Shown here piece after piece: positions 1 to 4,443 of a stretch of DNA of 5,012 nucleotides; the stretch's first letter is position 1, and the number at the start of each line of letters is the position of its first letter. The notes beneath the pieces were generated by a model. The model did no database searches. It saw only the letters and a list, made by a program, of their open reading frames with translations, and was not told the origin of the DNA. This stretch comes from Planctomycetota bacterium (GTDB lineage Bacteria; Planctomycetota; UBA1135; GCA-002686595): positions 1-5,012 of the forward strand of contig SCVU01000603.1 in NCBI GenBank assembly GCA_004296785.1, written 5' to 3'. The translations under genes were made by a program, and so were the position numbers.

Positions 1-1
1 G

Positions 2-1279
2 GCGCGATCGGACCTCCATGTCCGCGCAGCCGAGCTCGACGCCGACGCGTGGAGGCTCAACGTTGCAAACGGGACGATCGACTTGCGTAGCGGAGAGCTG
101 CATCCCCACGCGAGAGAGCATCTCTGCACCAAGATCGCGGAGGTTGAGTTCGATCCGGCGGCGCGGAACGCGCAGCTTGACGAGTTCATTCGTGCGGCGA
201 CGCGTGGCGACGACGAGTACGCGGCGCACATCTGGCGGCTCATCGGCTACACGCTGGTCGGTGAGAAGCGCGACGACGTGGTGATCCTGCTGCTGGGGCC
301 GGGGAACACGGGCAAGACGACGTTGCTCGAAGCGCTGCTGGCGGCACTGGGCGACTACGGCACCGTGATCGCGTTCGAGGTCCTACTCCTCCAACAACGC
401 GCTGGGAGTTCCCCAACGCCCGAGCTGGCAAAGTTGCGCGGGATGCGCTTCGTCAAGGCGGCGGAAGCTCCAGAGCGTGCAGAGCTGAACGCATCGATGA
501 TCAAAGCAATCTCCGGCGGCGAGACGGTTTCCGCGCGCGGGATGTACCAGACGCCGATCGAGTTCCGGCCGCAGTTCGTCTTGTGGATGGCGTCGAACTT
601 CGCGCCGCGGATCAACGCCGCGGACTCCGGAGCACGGCGACGGCTGGTCGTGCTTCCGTTCGAGCAAGTCGTGGATGGAGAGGACATCGACACGAAGCTC
701 CGACACGCGCTGCAGGCGCCCGATGTGCGCGCGGCGATCCTCGCCGGCGCGGTGCGCGGGGCACTGGAGTGGCAGAAGCATGGGCTTGGATCGTCGCCCC
801 CCGCGGAGCGTGCCACCACTTCGTTCTGGGAGGGCGTGGCGGTCACCGATCTTCTGCCTCGCTTCGTGGATGCCGAGTGCGTGCTCGATCCGTTGGCGTG
901 GTCGTCGACCGATGACGTTCGCGCCCGCCTGCGGCACTTCGCGAGCAGGCTCACAACCGCATGCCCGAGCGACCGCGCGCTCGCCGGGTTCCTGCGCGCC
1001 TGCAAGTGCACGGAGAAGCGAAACTCGAAGCAGCGCGGCTGGCTGGGGATCCGACTGGTGGCCCACCCCGGAGTGCCGAGGACCGAGGCCGGAGGGCTCG
1101 ACGGCGGCGATGACGCGAGTGACGCGATGACGCCAGTTGAACCCGTCTCTCTATACACGCCGCCTTCACCCTCACTCCCTCCTGATCACGACCCTCTCTC
1201 ATCTAGAGGGAGTTCCAACAGCCGTCATTCCGTCATTGGTGTCACTGATCCCGAGTCGGGAAAGGTCGAGGACCAGTGA
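2..1279 (+). CDS. D5/P4-type phage or plasmid primase-helicase (SF3 helicase), C-terminal part
   Basis: Partial at the 5' end: the frame is open from position 2, and the upstream residues are already family-typical (WRLNVANGTIDL at fragment residues 17-28, as in the D5_N region). The internal ATG at 83 is therefore not the real start. The 425 visible residues give a complete superfamily 3 AAA+ helicase core. Walker A is GPGNTGKT (residues 99-106, K105). A Walker B-like strand, RFVKAAE, ends at E155. Motif C/sensor 1 is FVLWMASN (192-199, N199), and an arginine cluster RRR (212-214) precedes LVVLPF. The stretches ISGGETVSARG and IEFRPQF are also typical of D5 proteins. Family knowledge: these proteins unwind the origin as hexamers and usually carry a primase or prim-pol domain N-terminally, here off the edge. 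The last ~60 residues are low-complexity, with relaxed third-position GC, and overlap paired DNA repeats. The stop overlaps the next start (GTGA). Confidence 0.93.
   Translation, partial: ARSDLHVRAAELDADAWRLNVANGTIDLRSGELHPHAREHLCTKIAEVEFDPAARNAQLDEFIRAATRGDDEYAAHIWRLIGYTLVGEKRDDVVILLLGPGNTGKTTLLEALLAALGDYGTVIAFEVLLLQQRAGSSPTPELAKLRGMRFVKAAEAPERAELNASMIKAISGGETVSARGMYQTPIEFRPQFVLWMASNFAPRINAADSGARRRLVVLPFEQVVDGEDIDTKLRHALQAPDVRAAILAGAVRGALEWQKHGLGSSPPAERATTSFWEGVAVTDLLPRFVDAECVLDPLAWSSTDDVRARLRHFASRLTTACPSDRALAGFLRACKCTEKRNSKQRGWLGIRLVAHPGVPRTEAGGLDGGDDASDAMTPVEPVSLYTPPSPSLPPDHDPLSSRGSSNSRHSVIGVTDPESGKVEDQ
1108..1246. repeat. Two inverted arrays of three RTGACG boxes; candidate replication origin
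   Basis: Three direct boxes lie at 1110-1115 (ATGACG), 1119-1124 (GTGACG) and 1127-1132 (ATGACG). Three boxes in the opposite orientation lie at 1223-1228 (CGTCAT), 1231-1236 (CGTCAT) and 1240-1245 (TGTCAC). Read from each outer side, both arrays are TGAC-N5-TGAC-N4-TGAC, an exact mirror image. The right array includes a perfect tandem CCGTCATT (1222-1237). The ~90 bases between the arrays contain no TGAC or GTCA. By hand count 1141-1240 is 56% GC, and 1141-1200 is 77% pyrimidine, unlike the surrounding GC-rich coding DNA. The array lies inside the helicase's low-complexity tail. Known for phage P4: its alpha primase-helicase binds short repeats at the origin. Inference: these are initiator-binding iterons around an unwinding region. 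They could instead be operator sites. Confidence 0.55.
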
Positions 1280-1479
1280 GCGGCGTCGTGCAGCGCGATC
1301 AGCTCGAAGCGTGGGAGCGTCGCCACTGGGACGCCGATGGCGACTCGCGCAGCGACCCGCAACCCGAGGCGTACGGCTCCGATCGATGTGTCGCTTGCGG
1401 CTCCACGAGGCCGGCCGCCGGCCGAGACCAACCGTGTACGCGGTGCGACTCGCTCTTGTGCGGGGGCAGCGATGCCTGA
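1276..1479 (+). CDS. Small four-cysteine (zinc-ribbon-like) protein
   Basis: The GTG start overlaps the helicase stop in a GTGA junction, and purine-rich GGGAAAGG/GAGGA lies just upstream, so the 67-residue reading is favoured. Two CxxC knuckles, CVAC (residues 38-41) and CTRC (54-57), are separated by 12 residues, with a fifth cysteine at 62. This is the layout of a minimal zinc ribbon. The N-terminal half is charged and tryptophan-containing (W13, W18) and has no recognisable domain. No family is recognised. Context, immediately after a replication helicase and overlapping a SpoVG-like gene by 8 bases, suggests a nucleic-acid-binding or protein-protein accessory role in element replication or regulation, but this is inference. 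The other frames are less convincing, although the cysteine spacing is the only positive evidence. Confidence 0.6.
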   Translation: MSGVVQRDQLEAWERRHWDADGDSRSDPQPEAYGSDRCVACGSTRPAAGRDQPCTRCDSLLCGGSDA

Positions 1480-1759
1480 GAACCGCATCACCTGCCGCGC
1501 GCTGCTTGCCAGCGGCGACTTCCGCGGCCGCGGCGTGCTCGCATTCGCGACGGTCACGCTGGACGGTGCGCTCGAACTCGACGGGATCACAGTTCGCGCC
1601 ACGCGCGGCGGCGAACCGCGGGTCGTGTTCCCGCACCGCGCCAGCCGCACCGGCATCAAGCACCCGTTCGTGCGGGTGATCGACGCCGCGTTGCGCGAGC
1701 GCATCACGCAGGCCGTGCTCGAGGCGTACGCCGCGTGCGAAGGGGGGCGAGCCGCGTGA
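1472..1759 (+). CDS. SpoVG-like family protein
   Basis: A 95-residue protein. The ATG at 1472 is chosen because it follows a GGGGG ribosome-binding tract (1462-1466) and gives the usual SpoVG length; the frame is open further upstream, but that would run through the previous gene. Family-like features in order are a glycine/alanine-containing first strand (GRGVLAFATVTLDGAL, residues 19-34), the hydrophobic turn DGITV (37-41), a basic FPHRASR segment in place of the usual MPSKR (53-59), KHPF (63-66) where SpoVG has HPI, and a C-terminal helix RERITQAVLEAY (75-86). Established: SpoVG proteins of Firmicutes and Borrelia are small DNA- and RNA-binding regulators. Here it sits in a mobile-element operon between a replication helicase and a helix-turn-helix gene, so a sporulation role is unlikely. 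A regulatory or nucleic-acid chaperone role is inferred. It overlaps the next gene through GTGA. Confidence 0.72.
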   Translation: MPENRITCRALLASGDFRGRGVLAFATVTLDGALELDGITVRATRGGEPRVVFPHRASRTGIKHPFVRVIDAALRERITQAVLEAYAACEGGRAA

Positions 1760-2103
1760 CCGCGCACGCCGACCATGCCGCGGCGGTCGTCGTGACCGCC
1801 CCGGCCGCCGAGATCCGCGACCTACGCGAGCGCCTCGCCGCCGCACACGCCGAGATCGCGCGGCTGCACAGCGAGCTCGCCACCACGCGCGCCGTGCCAC
1901 CGCCTGCCGCGGGTGCCACGCCACGCCCGCCGCTGCTTCGCGCCTGCGACGTCGCGGCGCTGTTGCGCGTCAACGCGCGCACGATCCGCCAGTGGCGCAC
2001 CGACCGCGTGTTCCCGCCCTGCGTCGCGATCGAGGGCGTTGTCCGGTGGCGCGAGGCGGACATCGACGAGTGGATCGCCTCGCGTGTGGAAGGTCGCAAA
2101 TGA
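1756..2103 (+). CDS. Coiled-coil plus helix-turn-helix protein (MerR/AlpA-like; candidate excisionase)
   Basis: The start is placed at GTG 1756 because it makes a GTGA overlap with the upstream stop and follows AGGGGGG (1741-1747) at good spacing. An in-frame GTG at 1735 is possible but less well placed. Of 115 residues, 19-45 form a probable coiled coil with leucine/isoleucine heptads (EIRDLRERLAAAHAEIARL). A proline/alanine linker follows (47-59), then a winged helix-turn-helix of the HTH_17/AlpA type: LLRACDVAALLRVNARTIRQW (60-80), a basic turn, then VVRWREADIDEWI (95-107). Established: proteins with this domain often serve as recombination directionality factors or transcription regulators of integrated elements. 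Being in the same operon as a tyrosine integrase supports the excisionase reading. The added coiled coil implies a stable oligomer and is less usual for small excisionases, so a regulator is the alternative. Confidence 0.8.
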   Translation: MTAHADHAAAVVVTAPAAEIRDLRERLAAAHAEIARLHSELATTRAVPPPAAGATPRPPLLRACDVAALLRVNARTIRQWRTDRVFPPCVAIEGVVRWREADIDEWIASRVEGRK

Positions 2104-2252
2104 GCGCCACTGCGGGCCATTCCTCACGTGTGAGCGCCGCCAAATTCGCGCCCAGGAATGCTCGCGCGGGCTCCTCCAATCCTGCGCCGGTCGAGGCTGA
2201 ATGTCGTCGTGCGCCTCGCGGCCATGGTGGTCGCGGCGCGCAGGAGAACGAC
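2104..2252 (+). promoter_or_regulatory. 149-base spacer with stem-loop next to the DUF6900 ribosome binding site
   Basis: This is the only real gap in the operon. An ATG at 2100 (ATGA overlap) would extend the downstream frame through it, but the codons here lose the strong third-position GC bias of the neighbouring genes and the peptide looks unstructured, so non-coding is preferred. A stem-loop fits at 2211-2239: GCGCC/GGCGC, a two-base bulge (TC), then GCGGCC paired with GGTCGC (one G-T pair), with loop ATGGT. It ends two bases before the AGGAG at 2242-2246. Upstream are CTCAC-GT-GTGAG (2123-2134), CATTCCT/AGGAATG (2118-2124 and 2154-2160) and two copies of TGAGCGCC (2101-2108, 2131-2138). 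It could be an operator, an attenuator or an internal promoter; no clear -35/-10 pair was recognised. Confidence 0.4.
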
Positions 2253-2432
2253 ATGAACGACGACGACGAGATCCGCGCGAAGCTCGAAGAGATCGCGCGG
2301 CAGTACCTGGACCTCGACACGCTCAAGGAGCGCGGACGCGACGCGCTCGACTTCCACGAGCACGGCGTGACGAGCATCGCGATGGCGCTGCGCGCGGCGT
2401 ACGACGCGGGTCGGAAGGACGGTGCGAAGTGA
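2253..2432 (+). CDS. DUF6900-type small protein
   Basis: The ATG at 2253 is preceded by AGGAG (2242-2246) at six-base spacing, giving 59 residues; the longer reading from ATG 2100 has poor codon use. The core runs from about residue 10 to 53: KLEEIARQYLDLDTL, a charged turn, ALDFHEHGVTSIAMAL, then RAAYDAG. The order 'IAR-hydrophobic-LDTL ... LDFHE..V..I..AL.AAYDAG' matches my recollection of the DUF6900 family, which is found in mobile elements and plasmids and has no known function. The aspartate/histidine pair in DFHE (33-36) is the most distinctive motif. The protein is acidic at the N-terminus, probably all helical after a short turn, and cytoplasmic, with no signal peptide or membrane segment. 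Its stop overlaps the next start as GTGA, so it is coupled to the following genes. Confidence 0.72.
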   Translation: MNDDDEIRAKLEEIARQYLDLDTLKERGRDALDFHEHGVTSIAMALRAAYDAGRKDGAK

Positions 2433-2698
2433 GCCGCTACACCGTTCGCGTCACGCGCGACAAGGTCGTCGAGGTCGAATCGCTCGCCGCCGCTTCGAAG
2501 GCGGTGCGCGACGCGATCGAAGGTGAACTCGGCTGGATCGGCTCGCGCGAATGGACGTTGCACGTCGCGCGCAAGAACGACGGCGTCCTCGTCTGGGAGA
2601 CGCTGACGTACAACGGCAAGCCGTGCCAGAAGCCCGTCTGCACGATCAGCTACAACGGCCGCGCTTGGGACTTGGTGGGCGAGGAGATCGCGCTGTGA
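2429..2698 (+). CDS. Unrecognised small protein with C-terminal SYNGRAWD motif
   Basis: GTG start in a GTGA overlap with the DUF6900 gene, preceded by GGAAGGA (2413-2419); 89 residues. Strong codon bias matching the neighbours supports it as real. The sequence suggests an alpha/beta fold: strand (RYTVRVTRDKVVEVES), helix (LAAASKAVRDAIEGEL), a tryptophan-containing turn, then several strands ending in TISYNGRAWDLVG. Two tyrosine-asparagine-glycine turns (TYNGK and SYNGR) and two cysteines (in the PCQKPVC segment) stand out. No family is identified with certainty. It has no membrane segment or signal peptide, so it is probably cytoplasmic. Its place between the DUF6900 gene and a helical small protein suggests an element-borne accessory module, of unknown function. 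Confidence 0.7.
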   Translation: MSRYTVRVTRDKVVEVESLAAASKAVRDAIEGELGWIGSREWTLHVARKNDGVLVWETLTYNGKPCQKPVCTISYNGRAWDLVGEEIAL

Positions 2699-2949
2699 TC
2701 CCCGAGACGATCCGCCAGCTCGAACGCCACCACGCTGGCTACCGCGCGAACCTCGCGGATGCGTGTGAGCGCGTGGCTGAGAACCTGCGCCGCGAAGCGA
2801 AGCTGCTCCGCGATCACGCGGACTACCTTCCGAACTCGCTCGGGATCCTGCAGTCGAACGCGCTCGACATCGATCGCGACTGCGCGGTACTGGAGCAGCA
2901 GAGGCTGCATCTCGCGGTGCTGCGCCGCTTGGCCGAGGGTGAGCGGTGA
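2695..2949 (+). CDS. Unrecognised helical small protein
   Basis: GTG start in a GTGA overlap with the preceding stop, with GAGGAG (2681-2686) eight bases upstream; 84 residues. Almost the whole length is predicted to be alpha-helical with heptad-like leucines: TIRQLERHHAGYRANLADA, then ERVAENLRREAKLLRDHADYL, a break at PNSLG (residues about 46-50), and a second long helix ending LHLAVLRRLAEGER. This looks like a two-helix coiled-coil hairpin that would act as a dimer or as a partner subunit. There is no membrane segment and no catalytic motif. No family is recognised. Gene-like codon use and the tight overlaps on both sides are the main evidence that it is translated. Confidence 0.68.
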   Translation: MIPETIRQLERHHAGYRANLADACERVAENLRREAKLLRDHADYLPNSLGILQSNALDIDRDCAVLEQQRLHLAVLRRLAEGER

Positions 2950-3215
2950 TGGGCACGCGATCAGGCCGCGCCGCCGCGGAGGCTCCGCGTACGCGCCACG
3001 TGCGGATCCGGCTGCGGCCGGGGCTCGCGCTGTTGCTACCGCTTCGGGGGGGAACGGCCGAGGTCCCGGGCGACGCGTTCCTCGAGGTCGGCACGCGCCG
3101 CGTCAACCTCGATCGGCTGCCGCGCGATCTCGCGGCGTTGGTGCCGCACGGGTACGCGAACGCCGACGCCGCCGCGTTCGAGCCGCTGCTGCGTGCGATC
3201 GAGGGGCGCGTCTGA
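2949..3215 (+). CDS. Unrecognised small basic protein upstream of the integrase
   Basis: Two adjacent starts are possible, GTG 2946 and ATG 2949. The ATG is preferred because the purine tract GAGGGTGAG (2935-2943) is too close to the GTG, and TGATG coupling is common. It encodes 88 residues. The first ~18 are basic and flexible (arginine/alanine). The rest looks beta-rich: HVRIRLRPGLALLLPL, AEVPGDAFLEVGTRRVNLDRL, then a helical end with DAAAFEPLLRAIEG. The short LALLLPL stretch is hydrophobic but too short and too close to arginines for a membrane helix. No family is recognised. Its stop overlaps the integrase start by one base (TGATG), so it could affect integrase translation or be a recombination accessory factor; both are inference. 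Confidence 0.65.
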   Translation: MGTRSGRAAAEAPRTRHVRIRLRPGLALLLPLRGGTAEVPGDAFLEVGTRRVNLDRLPRDLAALVPHGYANADAAAFEPLLRAIEGRV

Positions 3216-4393
3216 TGAGGGGCCGTGCTCTCGGTCCGGGCCGGCTCTACAGGCGCGGCGATCAGTGGGCGTTGGACTGGCGCGACGCCACTGGCCGTCG
3301 TCAACACCGCTCGCTGTCCCACGACCGGCGCACCGCAGAGCGGATCCGCAGCGAGCTCATCCACAAGCGCGACCTCGAGCGCGCCGGGTTGGGCATCGAG
3401 GCGGGGCAGGAGACGCCGCTCGCCGAACTCGTCGCTTCGTACATCGAGGATCTGCGGCCGCGCGTCTGCCCGCGTCACCACGAGCTGGTCGAAGCGCGGC
3501 TCACGCGCCTGCTCGCGAAGCTCGGCCCTGTGCGCGTCCAAGACCTCAAGCCGATGCTGGTCACGCGCGCGCGCAACGAGTTCGCTGCAGCCGGCGCGGC
3601 GCCGAGAACCGCGAACCTCATGATCGACTCGCTCGGTGCGTGCCTGCGTTGGGCGGCGCGCAACGAGCTGATCGCGAAGAACCCGATCGCGAACGTCGAG
3701 CGCCTGCCCGACGGTCCCGCACACGCGACGCGCCGTCGTCGCCCGCTGACCGACGACGAGAGCGCGCGGCTGCTCGCCGCGATCGACGCCGACGACCACC
3801 GGCTCGCCATGGCTGCTGAAGTCGACGGCCGCGTCCGCGTACCGCAGGCGCCCTTCCTGCGGTTCCTCGTGACGCTTGGGACGCGGTACGGCGAGACGAG
3901 GCTGATCGCTTGGAGCGCGGTCGACTTCGAGCGGCGCACGATCGTGCTGCGTGCCGAGACCACGAAGAGCCGCAAGCAGCGCGTCATCCCCTTGAACGAC
4001 GAGCTGATCGCGATGCTGCGCGCGCTGCAGGCGCTACAGGCGCGCGCACTCGGCCGCGTGCCCCGCGCCGAGGACCTGGTGTTTCTCACGGCGCACGCAC
4101 GTCCGTGGTGCGAGCCGTCGAACAACATCCGCCGCATCTTCGACCGCGTACTTCGCCGCGCAGGGATTCGGCGCGTCGATCCCGACGGCACCAGCGTGGA
4201 TCTTCACGCGCTGCGCGGGACGGCGGCTACGCGCTGGGCCCGGCGAGGCGTACCGATCTCGATCGCGCAGCGGATGCTGGGGCACTCAGACGTGCGCACG
4301 ACCGCGGCGCACTACATCCGTGTCGAGGTTGAGGATCTGCGCGTCGCGCTCGAGGGCGCGCCTGCGGCCGCGCGGCGGTCGGAGTCGGCGTAG
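3215..4393 (+). CDS. int: Tyrosine recombinase / phage-type integrase
   Basis: ATG 3215 overlaps the previous stop by one base (TGATG) and has GAGGGG (3201-3206) upstream; the 392-residue length is normal for phage integrases. Domains: an N-terminal arm-binding-like region (residues ~7-60, LYRRGDQWALDWRDATGRR and following), a SAM-like core-binding domain (~65-160, with AELVASYIEDLRP and NLMIDSLGACLRWAARNELI), and a catalytic domain from ~170. All expected catalytic residues are present: R224 (GTRYGE), K251 (TTKSRKQRVIPL), H331 and R334 (HALRG), H357 (LGHSDVRTT) and nucleophile Y367 (HY). It should therefore be active. It catalyses site-specific integration and excision between attP and attB. 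It is the last gene of the + strand run and faces a convergent gene, so an attachment site probably lies just downstream or nearby; none could be proven. Confidence 0.96.
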   Translation: MRGRALGPGRLYRRGDQWALDWRDATGRRQHRSLSHDRRTAERIRSELIHKRDLERAGLGIEAGQETPLAELVASYIEDLRPRVCPRHHELVEARLTRLLAKLGPVRVQDLKPMLVTRARNEFAAAGAAPRTANLMIDSLGACLRWAARNELIAKNPIANVERLPDGPAHATRRRRPLTDDESARLLAAIDADDHRLAMAAEVDGRVRVPQAPFLRFLVTLGTRYGETRLIAWSAVDFERRTIVLRAETTKSRKQRVIPLNDELIAMLRALQALQARALGRVPRAEDLVFLTAHARPWCEPSNNIRRIFDRVLRRAGIRRVDPDGTSVDLHALRGTAATRWARRGVPISIAQRMLGHSDVRTTAAHYIRVEVEDLRVALEGAPAAARRSESA

Positions 4394-4411
4394 ACACACG
4401 GACCGCGAGTC

Positions 4412-4425
4412 GGCCAGTGCTGGCC
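4412..4425. repeat. Perfect inverted repeat between convergent genes (possible terminator or att-linked site)
   Basis: GGCCAG and CTGGCC are separated by TG, 19 bases after the integrase stop and 18 bases before the stop of the minus-strand gene. The position between two convergent genes suits a bidirectional terminator, but there is no T-tract on either side, so an intrinsic terminator is not well supported. It could equally be part of the integrase recognition region. The 50-base gap (4394-4443) holds nothing else I can name. Confidence 0.4.
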
Positions 4426-4443
4426 ATCGACGATGCCGTGCGT

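Noticed and set aside
83..85. ATG as the start of the primase-helicase
   Set aside because: Family-typical residues WRLNVANGTIDL are encoded upstream in the same open frame, so the gene enters from outside the window.
355..1158. 267-residue minus-strand open frame over the helicase
   Set aside because: It is antisense to the conserved SF3 helicase motifs and has a low-complexity serine/arginine composition.
1192..1210. CCCTCT/AGAGGG hairpin inside the candidate origin
   Set aside because: Short stem with a seven-base loop, not centred between the two repeat arrays; not enough to call a separate site.
1409..1423. GGCCGG/CCGGCC hairpin inside the Cys4 gene
   Set aside because: A six-base GC-only stem inside coding DNA is expected by chance at this composition, and nothing in the context supports a function.
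2100..2252. Longer DUF6900 protein starting at ATG 2100
   Set aside because: The added codons have weak third-position GC and encode an unstructured peptide, whereas ATG 2253 has a well-spaced AGGAG; kept only as an alternative.
2759..3214. Upstream in-frame extension of the integrase to 544 residues
   Set aside because: The extension runs through two small genes in another frame, is arginine-rich and featureless; ATG 3215 has a ribosome binding tract, TGATG coupling and gives a normal integrase length.
1970..3799. 609-residue minus-strand open frame opposite the small genes and integrase
   Set aside because: It lies antisense to genes with clear domains and coupled starts; its product is arginine/serine/alanine-rich with no domain, as expected for a shadow frame in GC-rich DNA.
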